37,420 nt of DNA, from positions 1 through 37,420 of the forward strand of contig JAFGLZ010000110.1 in NCBI GenBank assembly GCA_016927755.1. Direction: 5' to 3'. The position numbers were made by a program, and so were the translations under genes. The notes beneath the pieces are model-generated. The model worked only from the letters and a program-made list of their open reading frames with translations, was not told the DNA's origin and searched no databases. The DNA is from Phycisphaerae bacterium. GTDB taxonomy: Bacteria; Planctomycetota; Phycisphaerae; UBA1845; JAFGLZ01. Of the stretch, positions 17,290-25,160 are shown piece after piece (the first letter of the stretch is position 1; every line of letters starts with the position of its first letter).

Positions 17290-17467
17290 ATCGACCGCCC
17301 ACCTCTCGCGTCGCATGCTCGCCCTCGCCTGACCATACGCCCCACACACCGCCGCCGCCCAGGCTACGTGTAAGCCCAGCGCGCCGCAATAACCTACCTA
17401 GCACCTGAAGTCTGAGGTCCGAAGTCTACCCTTGCCAGATCGACGCATCGACGTTAGACCTATCGGC

Positions 17468-18886
17468 ATGAATACGACAATCAAACGAACGGGCCTCCTC
17501 GGCATGGGTATCCTTCTGGCTGTCACGGCCGCGCGCCCGCCAATCTGCCCCGCCGCCGACCAGCCACGCCCACCCAACTTCGTCCTCATCTTCCTCGACG
17601 ATTCCGGCTGGGCCGACTTCGGACCCTTCGGCAAGCAGCCCTACAGAACCCCCAACGTCGACAAGCTCGCCCAACAAGGCTGCTGCTTCCGAAACTTCTA
17701 CGTCCCGCAGGCCGTCTGCTCGGCCTCTCGCTCCGCCCTCCTCTCAGGCTGCTACCCCGGCCGAACGAAGATCTTCGGCGCGCACCCGCCCCGAGCCCGA
17801 GGCCTCGACCCGAAATACGCCACCATCGGCCAGGTCCTAAAGGCCAAAGGCTACGCAACCGCCGTCTTCGGAAAGTGGCACATCGGCGACCAGCCCGATA
17901 CGCGTCCCCCCGCGCGCGGCTTCGACGAGTCCTGTGGCCTCATGTACTCGAACGATATGTGGCAACACCACCCCGGCAACTCCAAGTTCTGGAGCAAACA
18001 CCCCCTCCAATTCTGGGAGAACGGCAAGATCACCATCGACCCCGTCACCGCCGACCACCAGAAGATGCTCACCACCTGGTACACCGAGCACGCCGTCGAC
18101 TTCATCAAACGACACAAAGGCGAGCCGTTCTTCCTCTACGTCCCCCACTCGATGCCCCACGTCCCGATCTTCTGCAGCAAGAAGTTCGAGGGAAAGTCCG
18201 GCGCAGGCCTCTACGCCGACGTCATGATGGAAATCGACTGGTCCGTCGGCCAGATCATGCAGGCGATCAAAGACGCCGGCGTCGACGACAATACCCTCGT
18301 CTTCTTCTCCTCCGACAACGGCCCCTGGATCTCATACGGCAACCACGCCGGAAAGACCCCCTTCCGCGAGGCCAAGGGCACCAGCTTCGACGGCGGAACC
18401 CGAAGCGCCTGCATCATGAGGCTGCCAGGCCGCATCAAGCCCGGCAGCGTCTCCGAAAAGGCCTTCTGCACCCTCGACATGCTCCCGACCCTGGCGACCC
18501 TGGCCGGTGCGAACCTGCCCGAGAACCCCATCGACGGCAAGAACGTCTGGGACCTCATCGTCGACAAGCCCGGCGCGGTCAACCCGCACGACTACTACCC
18601 GTTCTCGACCGGCAACACCTTCGAGGGCGTCCTCAGCGGCGACGGCCAATGGAAGCTCCACCTGCCACACAACTACCGAACCCTCGTCGAGGCCGGCAAA
18701 GACGGCAAACCCGGAAAGTATGCCATCAAGAAGATCGAGCTCTCGCTCTTCGACATGAAGAACGATCCAAACGAAACCACCAACGTCATCGACAAGCACC
18801 CCGACGTGGCCAAACGATTGAAAGAGCTCGCCGAGCAGCACCAGCGCGCGTTCTACCCCCCTCCAAGGAAACGGACGAAGTCATAA
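17468..18886 (+). CDS. Secreted sulfatase (arylsulfatase family)
   Basis: A 472-residue sulfatase exported by an N-terminal signal peptide (LLGMGILLAVTAARPPICPAA). The metal pair is LDDSG (D44, D45). The formylglycine motif is C84-S-A-S-R followed by SALLSG, so it needs a formylglycine-generating enzyme, which is not in the window. GKWHIG and SSDNGPW are the other conserved active-site blocks. ATG at 17468 is chosen because the signal peptide follows at once; an upstream frame start at 17432 adds 12 charged residues. It should remove sulfate esters from a polysaccharide or glycosaminoglycan in the periplasm or outside. It is read divergently from the secreted barrel gene and no gene follows closely. 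Confidence 0.93.
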   Translation: MNTTIKRTGLLGMGILLAVTAARPPICPAADQPRPPNFVLIFLDDSGWADFGPFGKQPYRTPNVDKLAQQGCCFRNFYVPQAVCSASRSALLSGCYPGRTKIFGAHPPRARGLDPKYATIGQVLKAKGYATAVFGKWHIGDQPDTRPPARGFDESCGLMYSNDMWQHHPGNSKFWSKHPLQFWENGKITIDPVTADHQKMLTTWYTEHAVDFIKRHKGEPFFLYVPHSMPHVPIFCSKKFEGKSGAGLYADVMMEIDWSVGQIMQAIKDAGVDDNTLVFFSSDNGPWISYGNHAGKTPFREAKGTSFDGGTRSACIMRLPGRIKPGSVSEKAFCTLDMLPTLATLAGANLPENPIDGKNVWDLIVDKPGAVNPHDYYPFSTGNTFEGVLSGDGQWKLHLPHNYRTLVEAGKDGKPGKYAIKKIELSLFDMKNDPNETTNVIDKHPDVAKRLKELAEQHQRAFYPPPRKRTKS

Positions 18887-19017
18887 TGGCGATCGGCAAG
18901 TCCGAGCCCAATCAATCGCGGGGCACAACGCTCGAGCGATCGACCCCCATCGCCCTCGACGAGGCCATCACCGCCCCCAAAGAGAGCCTCCACGACCAGA
19001 CGGATGTCCCCCCGTAG

Positions 19018-19036
19018 CATGGGCATCCTGCCCATG
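19018..19036. repeat. Dispersed palindrome family B, copy 3
   Basis: CATGGGCA-TCC-TGCCCATG, a perfect 8-bp stem preceded by GTAG as in the other copies. Compared with 5992 and 16049 the C-G pair has become T-A on both sides. It lies between the convergent sulfatase and PEP-CTERM genes. The rest of 18887-19090 shows no gene. Confidence 0.6.
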
Positions 19037-19089
19037 TCCATGCGCAAGACGCATCCGTCACGAGACACGCCTGTCGGCTCCACGCCAAA

Positions 19090-19131
19090 CGAAAGTCCCC
19101 CGCCGCCGGCAATGCAGGCGACGGGGGACCT
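19090..19131 (-). terminator. Intrinsic terminator of the PEP-CTERM gene
   Basis: On the minus strand GTCCCCCGTCG pairs with CGGCGGGGGAC across a 13-nt loop, with one imperfect pair in an 11-bp stem. It is followed by TTTCGTTT. It starts 23 bases after the stop codon at 19154. The T-run is short, but the stem is very GC-rich. Confidence 0.65.
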
Positions 19132-19153
19132 ATTGTGCATTTGAGCGGAAGAC

Positions 19154-19948
19154 CTAGGCGAATCGGCGTTTCACCCAGCCGACGCACCCCATGCCGATCA
19201 GACCGAGGACGGCTGCCCCGGGGGCAGGAATCGGCTCCGGACACACCTGGAGATCAAACGCCCAGTCAGCGTTGAGGCCCTCGAGGTCAGGCAGACCGCC
19301 GCCGTTAAGGGCCGTCAGCCCGCCCGAGGCGAACTCAGCGGTTGCGCTGGCCATCAGGTGGTACGTCGTTCCGCCGACGAGCCCGCCCGATTGAGCGAAC
19401 CCCGCCGTGCCCGTCTCGCTGATCAGTACGGCTCCACCGACCTCCTCGAAGAGGAAGGAGGCGTAGGTGCCGGGATCGCCCACGTTCAGGGCTCCGCCGA
19501 TGACGTGATAGACCGAATCGACGGCCGGTGTAAACGTGATGTCGAAGATCGAGGCCGCCAAAAAGGTGGTCCCGAGCTGCGGCAGCCCAATCAACCCATC
19601 GCCGAGATCGGCCGCGACGATCCCGACGCTGCCGATTCCTCCGGCGTTCAGCCCGTCGGACAGAATCTCGATGATGGCGGAAGCCTGTCCTGCCACGGAG
19701 ATGCCCGTGAGGAATGGAGCGGCCGCGCCCTCGATAAAGGCTCCGTCCGAAGTGGAGGTATCCGAGTCGCTCACGAGGGTGACCGGGCCAACCGACACGC
19801 TCGCCGAGACCTCTCTGTACGCGGAATCAAGCGTCAGATCGGCGCTGACCGGTACGGTGCTACCAAAGACAATCATCGCGCCCAAGGCGATGACCGCCAG
19901 GGCTCGTTTTGATTGACACGTCAATGAGGCATGTTTTGCCGTGTTCAT
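19154..19948 (-). CDS. Secreted protein with PEP-CTERM-type sorting signal
   Basis: A 264-residue exported protein. The N terminus has a signal peptide (ALAVIALGAMIVFGSTVPVSA). The C terminus is PIPAPGAAVLGLIGMGCVGW followed by VKRRFA, that is a Pro-rich motif, one hydrophobic helix and a basic end, as in PEP-CTERM proteins processed by an exosortase. The body is Gly/Ala/Ser/Thr-rich with beta-type repeats and no recognised domain. ATG at 19948 has AAGGA 8 bases upstream, which decides it over the in-frame start at 19987. Such proteins are usually surface or matrix components. No exosortase gene is in the window. Confidence 0.85.
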   Translation of the reverse strand: MNTAKHASLTCQSKRALAVIALGAMIVFGSTVPVSADLTLDSAYREVSASVSVGPVTLVSDSDTSTSDGAFIEGAAAPFLTGISVAGQASAIIEILSDGLNAGGIGSVGIVAADLGDGLIGLPQLGTTFLAASIFDITFTPAVDSVYHVIGGALNVGDPGTYASFLFEEVGGAVLISETGTAGFAQSGGLVGGTTYHLMASATAEFASGGLTALNGGGLPDLEGLNADWAFDLQVCPEPIPAPGAAVLGLIGMGCVGWVKRRFA

Positions 19949-20089
19949 GGCTGTGATCCTTTCAGGGGTAGGGTGTGTCTTGCCCACGCTCTACATGGAG
20001 GCAGTGGGTATCCCCGTTACTTGTCAGTCAATCGTCGTCACATATGCAGAGAAACGGCGCGTCACGGGACGCAAGGAACGTCCATGGGG

Positions 20090-20686
20090 TCAGTCGTTCG
20101 GGGGACCGCGCGGGTGGGCAGGAGACACGACCTCCTGAGGCGAGAACCCCGCGCGGAGATTGCGCGGGCGTCGTTGGTACGATCGCGACTGGGCGTTGAC
20201 AGACGGCGATTCCCACAAACACAACGGCATCGCGCCGATCCCGGCCACGGGGTCGACTGCGACCGAGTCACCGATGCGTTCCGGCGCTCCCAAGTGATAC
20301 CAATCGGGAATCGATGAGAACCGGAGTCCTCGGGCCCTCTTGACCAGATGCCACGCACCCAGGCTCGCTATGCCTGAGAGGAACAGGCTGGCGCTCCCGG
20401 GAAGCTCGGGCGTCTTGAGCTCTGCCGTTTCGGAGTCGGGACGAATCTCAAATGGAATGGCGGCCGACCAGAGATCATGCGAGGCGGGGGCCACTGCCGG
20501 AGCAGTGGGGGAGGCTGTTGACAGCGGCCGAGGAGTCCCTATGGCTGCCTTGACACGTATTGCATTACCCAGGTTCTCGACAGAACGCTCTTGGGGCGTT
20601 TCCCAGGCCGTAGTCAGTCCGGCTTGGGCGGTGCTGACCTGTACCAGGCCGATCAGCACGATCGTAATGACCCGCAAGACGTTCAC
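20090..20686 (-). CDS. Small exported protein with an internal sorting-signal-like helix
   Basis: A 198-residue protein with an N-terminal signal (VITIVLIGLVQVSTAQA). The middle contains ELPGSASLFLSGIASLGAWH followed by LVKRAR, which looks like a PEP-CTERM tripartite signal but is followed by about 75 more residues (SSIPDWYHLGAPERIGD and a Pro/Arg-rich tail). GTG at 20686 has GAGGGAG about 7 bases upstream. From memory, a GAWHxxR...WYH arrangement recurs in small planctomycete proteins of unknown function; that needs a search. It lies 141 bases upstream of the PEP-CTERM gene, same strand, so the two may be co-transcribed. Confidence 0.7.
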   Translation of the reverse strand: MNVLRVITIVLIGLVQVSTAQAGLTTAWETPQERSVENLGNAIRVKAAIGTPRPLSTASPTAPAVAPASHDLWSAAIPFEIRPDSETAELKTPELPGSASLFLSGIASLGAWHLVKRARGLRFSSIPDWYHLGAPERIGDSVAVDPVAGIGAMPLCLWESPSVNAQSRSYQRRPRNLRAGFSPQEVVSPAHPRGPPND

Positions 20687-20784
20687 CGCGGCACTCCCTC
20701 TGGCCGGCTCGCACAGAAGTCAATGTCCGCTCGGGTTTCGATTCACCGCTACCCGGCTCTCGACGTCAGAGCTTTCCGTTAGTA

Positions 20785-20790
20785 ATTATA
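20785..20790 (-). promoter_or_regulatory. Candidate -10 box upstream of the small exported protein gene
   Basis: TATAAT on the minus strand within an AT-rich patch that stands out in this GC-rich DNA, about 98 bases upstream of the GTG at 20686. No good -35 hexamer is seen 16-18 bases upstream. The rest of 20687-21018 holds no gene. A weak inverted repeat (TGGGG...CCCCA, near 20960-20995) without a T-run lies downstream of the 21019-22221 gene. Confidence 0.4.
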
Positions 20791-21018
20791 CAACAAAAAC
20801 GCCCACACCCCGCCAAATCTGGCCTAAAGGGCATGCTTTCTGCCCCGATACACGTTAGTAGATGCTCGCATGCGGCATGTTGTTCCATCCAACCCGATAG
20901 GGTTTATGCCTTATTCTACAATGAGGAGGTTGGACGCTGGCCTCTGTACGGGGAGCGAGAATGTGGGGCGTCTCTCCGGGTGTAGAGTTCCCCATAGGGT
21001 CGGTCATCGGAGGGTGCC

Positions 21019-22221
21019 TCAAGACGCACACCGCACCCGTGTGAGCATCTCCTTGCGGCTAAATGACTTAATCTTGTTAACGATCCATTCGCGCATCGCT
21101 TGGCCCTGAGGCGTCTGCTGCGGGTGAGAGATGAACTGGGGCGTCAGGCCGAGGCGCTCGGCCACGCGCCGGGCCATGACGGGCCAGACGACGCCGATGT
21201 CGCCGACCACGGGGATGCTACCCTCAAGCCGGGCGAAACCGGACATCTCCATACGGAAGGGAACCTTGAAGAGCTTGGTCTTGGGCAGGCCCTTGTCGAT
21301 GGCGGCCTGGACGGCGGCGCTGTTCTGCTCGGCCTGCCAGACGGTCTCCAGGGCGGGGTCGAGGTCGATTCGGATGAGCGTCTTTCCCTGGAGCGAGTAG
21401 GTCGAGTGGCCCTGCCATGCGGACCACATCCCATGGCCCGTGTAGGTCTCGAAGGGGCCGTCGTGGATCTCCTGAGTGAGAGCGACCGCCGACTCGATGA
21501 TGACGTCCGCGCCGGCGAGCATTCTCGACAGACGAGCGGCGCGCTCGGTAACCGAGATACTGTCGCCGATGGCCAGACCGACCGTACCCCCGCCGACGAG
21601 CTGCGGGATCGTCACGAGCACGGGCAGGCCCTTGGCGGCGCCCTGGCCGAGCATCGTGCGCGGGTCTGCCCCGAGACCGGCGATTTCCTCGAACGTCGCG
21701 CTCCGTGTGCGCGCAAGGGCGGCGATCTCGACGGCGAGCCGCTCGAGATAGAGTCCCATCGGGTAGCCGAGGTTACCGGCGGCCTTGATGATGACGTCGC
21801 CGGGGGTCTCGGCGATTCGCTTCATCAGGTCGCGATCGACGGGCATCCACTCGGCCAGGTCGGCGACGGTCTCGTCGTCCATCACGGTCAGCTCGAACGT
21901 GTCGCCATGCGGCAGGGGGGCGCCCGTCAGCTTCAACGTCTTGCCGTCGACGCGCCGAACCTTATCGAGGACCCCGCCCATCTCATGGGCTACGACAGCG
22001 GAGCTCGTGGTTACCCCGTCGATGACGCCGAGGCGCATGAGCTCGGCGATGAGCGTCGTGACGCCCTCGTGGACGTTCGGCCCGCTGCCGGTGACAACCA
22101 CGACGCGCCCGCCGCGCTGCTTGGCCTCGACGATGCGATCGGCGGCGGTGGCGATGCGATCGAGCATCGCGGGTTCGAGCTGGTCTTCGAGTGCCTTGAC
22201 GGCGTCGAGATCCGGTTGCAT
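21019..22221 (-). CDS. Conserved protein of unknown function, coupled to kdsB
   Basis: A 400-residue soluble protein I do not recognise. It has no signal peptide or membrane segment. A Rossmann-like start is visible (VVVVTGSGPNVHEG), followed by AGNLGYPMGLYLERLA, AGLGADPRTMLGQGAAKG, PQLVGGGTVGLAIGDSISVT and GDIGVVWPV. The glycine-rich loops suggest nucleotide or cofactor binding. ATG at 22221 is chosen because GGAGG lies 7 bases upstream; the 42 codons above it are the out-of-frame end of kdsB. It follows kdsB by 32 bases on the same strand. A role connected with sugar nucleotides or the cell envelope is possible from context only. Confidence 0.78.
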   Translation of the reverse strand: MQPDLDAVKALEDQLEPAMLDRIATAADRIVEAKQRGGRVVVVTGSGPNVHEGVTTLIAELMRLGVIDGVTTSSAVVAHEMGGVLDKVRRVDGKTLKLTGAPLPHGDTFELTVMDDETVADLAEWMPVDRDLMKRIAETPGDVIIKAAGNLGYPMGLYLERLAVEIAALARTRSATFEEIAGLGADPRTMLGQGAAKGLPVLVTIPQLVGGGTVGLAIGDSISVTERAARLSRMLAGADVIIESAVALTQEIHDGPFETYTGHGMWSAWQGHSTYSLQGKTLIRIDLDPALETVWQAEQNSAAVQAAIDKGLPKTKLFKVPFRMEMSGFARLEGSIPVVGDIGVVWPVMARRVAERLGLTPQFISHPQQTPQGQAMREWIVNKIKSFSRKEMLTRVRCAS

Positions 22222-22253
22222 GTCATGCCTCCGTCGATGAATGTCGACTTCTT

Positions 22254-23012
22254 CTACTCCAACCCGCGATCCCGCAACATCGCCTCGGCGCGGGCAAGGT
22301 CCTCGGCCGTATCGATGCTGAAGCCGCTGAACTCGTTGTCCTCGCACTGCGTGGCGACCACGCGGAGCCGATACCCGTGCTCCAGTACCCGCAACTGCTC
22401 GAGCGACTCAACTTGTTCGAGGATCGTCGGCTCGAGCCGGGCCAGCTTGATCAGGAACTCGCGCCGGTACACGTAGAGGCCCACGTGCTCGTAGATCGTG
22501 TGGGCGACGTCCTTCTCCGGGTAGGGGATCAGCGATCGTGAGAAGTACAGCGCGTCGCCGTTGCGGTCCACCACGGTCTTGACCACGCCGGTGTCCTTCA
22601 GGTCCTCGGGCTTGTGAATCGGGTGCATCAGCGTGCACATCGGCAAGGTGCGGTCGTCCAACAGGGGCTGGGTGGCCTCGTCGATCATCACGGGGTCGAT
22701 GAAGGGCTGATCGCCCTGGATGTTGACGACGATGTCGCACTCGATCGACTGAACCGCCTCGGCGAGACGGTCCGTGCCGCTGGCGTGGTCCTCGCGCGTC
22801 ATGATCGCCCGCCCGCCGAAGCCCTCGACCTCGCGGACGATCCGCTCGTCGTCCGTGGCGACGTAGACGGCGTCGAGAACGGCCGCCCGCGACGACCGCT
22901 CATAGACCCGGCGAATCATCGACTTGCCGAGGATGGGCGCCAGCGCCTTGCCCGGCAGCCGCGTCGAGGCGTACCGGGCGGGAATGATTCCGACGACGAT
23001 GGGAGCGGGCAT
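22254..23012 (-). CDS. kdsB: 3-deoxy-manno-octulosonate cytidylyltransferase (CMP-Kdo synthetase)
   Basis: A 252-residue cytoplasmic enzyme that activates Kdo with CTP to CMP-Kdo for lipopolysaccharide core synthesis. The nucleotidyltransferase signature is at the start (IIPARYASTRLPGKAL), followed by VYVATDDERI, GTDRLAEA, NIQGDQPFI with the metal-binding Asp, HVGLYVYRREFL, and LEQLRVLEHGYRL near the end. Length and order match KdsB throughout. ATG at 23012 has GGAGGA about 10 bases upstream. It is divergent from the FAD oxidoreductase gene and is followed closely by the unknown 400-residue protein. Its presence implies a Gram-negative type outer membrane. Confidence 0.95.
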   Translation of the reverse strand: MPAPIVVGIIPARYASTRLPGKALAPILGKSMIRRVYERSSRAAVLDAVYVATDDERIVREVEGFGGRAIMTREDHASGTDRLAEAVQSIECDIVVNIQGDQPFIDPVMIDEATQPLLDDRTLPMCTLMHPIHKPEDLKDTGVVKTVVDRNGDALYFSRSLIPYPEKDVAHTIYEHVGLYVYRREFLIKLARLEPTILEQVESLEQLRVLEHGYRLRVVATQCEDNEFSGFSIDTAEDLARAEAMLRDRGLE

Positions 23013-23194
23013 GCGGATCAGTCCTCCGATCTTCCCGTCGAGTTGCGCGACATCCTACGCCATATCGTGTGGATTAGGCCAGCCCGCGACCCGGGCGCTC
23101 GGGCGATCCTCGAACCTCATTGCGGGCTGACAACCCATCTCATAGCATTGGCAATGGTGTCACCAGTCTAGACGATGCTCTCTGGGATCAACGC

Positions 23195-24586
23195 ATGCAT
23201 CTCCATCTGGATCGCCGCCCGTACGCAACTCAGCCCGCCGTGGTAGCCGAGGACGGACGGTATCGCCCGGTCAGCTACTGGCAGGAGACGGTGTCGGTCA
23301 CACCGGGCCCGCCGCTCACTGAGGACGTCTCGTGCGACGTGGCCATCGTCGGGGGCGGCTTCACGGGGCTGTCCACGGCCTGCGAGCTGAAGCGGTCTGA
23401 TCCGTCGCTCAACGTTGTGGTATTGGAACGAGCCGTAGTCGGTCACGGTGCCAGCGGCCGAAACGGCGGGTTTGTGATGCCCCTCATCGGCTGGGACCTG
23501 CTGGAGGTGGCCCGGGCCCTGGGGGAAGAGACGTGCGGGCATGCCTCCCGGCTGATGTACGACGCCGTCGCGCACACGAAGCAGCTTATCCGCGATCGCA
23601 GGATCGACTGCGACCTGGAGGAGACGGGCTATCTGTTCCTGGCGACGTGCGAGGCCCGCAAGGCACGCATTCGCGATGAGGTCGACCTCGCCCACCGGCT
23701 CGGATACCGGCACCGCCGGCTGGAGGGAGCGGATCTTGACGAATACGTGCGGAGCGACGGGTTTCTCGCCGGCGTGTTCGATCCCGAGCCCGCCGTGGTC
23801 AATCCCGCCAAGCTGGCGCGGGGGCTGAAGACGCTGGCCGAAGAGGCAGGGGCCATCATCTGCGAGCAGACGCCGCTTGAGGAATTCACGGAGGGCCGAC
23901 CGCACGTGCTCCGCACGCCCCACGCGACGGTCCGTGCCGACCAAGTCGTCCTCGGCGTGAACGGATATGGGGCGGCGCTCGGGTTCATGGGGTCGCGAGT
24001 CTTCCCCGTCCACACGTATATCGTCCTGACCGAGCCGATCGACGCCGCGGACCTCGAGGCGATCGGATGGGGCAGGCACCGGGCGAGCCTGGAGACCGAT
24101 CGAAACTTCATCCACTACTTCCGGCTGACGGCCGACAACCGGATCCTCTTCGGAGGAGAGGACGTCGCCCTGTTCTACGGCGGCAAGCTGATCGACCACG
24201 ACGAGCGGACCTATCGCGGGCTCGAGGCCCGCTTTCGCCGCTACTTCCCGAGCCTGTCGAAGGTGCGGTTCTCGCATCGATGGGGCGGGGTGTTGGGCGT
24301 GACGATCGACATGTTCCCCTCGTTCGGGCAGGCAGGGCCTGACGGCACGATCTTCCACGCCACCGGCTACAGCGGGCACGGCGTGGCCCTGGCCAACTAC
24401 GCCGGCAAGGTGCTGGCCCCGCACATTCTCAAGAAGGCCGGGCGAGACGTCCTCGAGGAGTCGCTGCCGAGACCGTTCTTTTTCGACCGAAAGCCGAGCG
24501 CGATCCCGCTTCAGCCGCTGCGCTATGTCGGGCTCCAGGCGTATCGGGGGACGCTCCATGCCCAGGATTGGTGGCAGGGGGCGTGA
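23195..24586 (+). CDS. FAD-dependent oxidoreductase, DAO family (amine/amino-acid oxidase-like)
   Basis: A 463-residue flavoprotein of the D-amino-acid oxidase family. Its FAD-binding motif is AIVGGGFTGLSTACEL, followed by VVVLERAVVGHGASGRNGGF, the region that in gamma-glutamylputrescine oxidase-like members follows the dinucleotide fold. FHATGYSGHGVALANYAGKV near the C terminus is the second FAD-contact block. ATG at 23195 is preferred; the frame continues 25 codons upstream to a TTG at 23120, and the ribosome binding site is weak in both cases. A C-terminal extension ends in HAQDWWQGA. It probably oxidises a secondary amine or N-methyl amino acid; substrate unknown. Divergent from kdsB. Confidence 0.87.
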   Translation: MHLHLDRRPYATQPAVVAEDGRYRPVSYWQETVSVTPGPPLTEDVSCDVAIVGGGFTGLSTACELKRSDPSLNVVVLERAVVGHGASGRNGGFVMPLIGWDLLEVARALGEETCGHASRLMYDAVAHTKQLIRDRRIDCDLEETGYLFLATCEARKARIRDEVDLAHRLGYRHRRLEGADLDEYVRSDGFLAGVFDPEPAVVNPAKLARGLKTLAEEAGAIICEQTPLEEFTEGRPHVLRTPHATVRADQVVLGVNGYGAALGFMGSRVFPVHTYIVLTEPIDAADLEAIGWGRHRASLETDRNFIHYFRLTADNRILFGGEDVALFYGGKLIDHDERTYRGLEARFRRYFPSLSKVRFSHRWGGVLGVTIDMFPSFGQAGPDGTIFHATGYSGHGVALANYAGKVLAPHILKKAGRDVLEESLPRPFFFDRKPSAIPLQPLRYVGLQAYRGTLHAQDWWQGA

Positions 24587-24676
24587 GACGCGCGGACTTG
24601 TCGGTCATCGGACAGGGTGGTATCCTCTGGTTTGAACGTTGATCGAGTGGTCGGCAGCTAGAGAGGAAGCAGTCAG

Positions 24677-24871
24677 ATGGACGAGGACACGTCGAATCAG
24701 GAGAAAGCCAAGGCAACCGAGCGGGCCGCTGATCCGTGGGAGGGCGTTCCCCCGGGCTGCGGAACGCCACGCTCATGGACGCCGTTCTGGCTGGCGCTGG
24801 CCGGCTTCTTCGTCTGGTTGGGCTGCCTGGTCGCGCTGCTGATCATTCGGTTCCACACTTCGGCGGCATAG
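24677..24871 (+). CDS. Small single-pass membrane protein
   Basis: A 64-residue protein: a charged N-terminal half (DEDTSNQEKAKATER) and one strong transmembrane helix (FWLALAGFFVWLGCLVALLI) with a short tail. ATG at 24677 has GAGAGGAAG about 6 bases upstream, good support for real translation. It starts 90 bases after the FAD oxidoreductase gene on the same strand and could share its transcript. No family is recognised. Confidence 0.65.
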   Translation: MDEDTSNQEKAKATERAADPWEGVPPGCGTPRSWTPFWLALAGFFVWLGCLVALLIIRFHTSAA

Positions 24872-25034
24872 CAGCTCTGCAGCTTGCGGTGCGCGTCTGT
24901 GTTCACGCGTGGCCCTCGCCGAGCCGACCGAAGGAGTCGGGAGGCTCAGGCGTCAAGCGTCGGTCGGGCCGGTCATAACCAGAGGTCGCTGTTCTCCCAA
25001 TGACCGCGCGAGATCAGGATCCGGGCATGTGGCG

Positions 25035-25089
25035 GGCACGTAGCATGGGCATCTTGCCCATGACACGTTACGGGCAAGATCTCCGTGCC
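25035..25089. repeat. Dispersed palindrome family B, copy 4, with terminal inverted repeats
   Basis: The core CATGGGCA-TCT-TGCCCATG (25044-25062) is a perfect 8-bp stem. Here the element is bounded by GGCACG and CGTGCC (25035-25040 and 25084-25089), a 6-bp terminal inverted repeat. The second half repeats GGGCAAGATCT. It lies in the 289-bp gene-free stretch between the small membrane protein and the glycosyltransferase-like gene. Confidence 0.6.
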
Positions 25090-25160
25090 ACGATCGCGCG
25101 GATTCACGCGAAGTCATTCAGAGCCCCTGGCCCCATTAGCCTCGAGCGCCGCAGGCGGTC

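Noticed and set aside
20870..21109. Plus-strand frame of 79 codons between the small exported protein gene and the kdsB-linked gene
   Set aside because: No ribosome binding site, no domain character, and it overlaps the 3' end of a real minus-strand gene.
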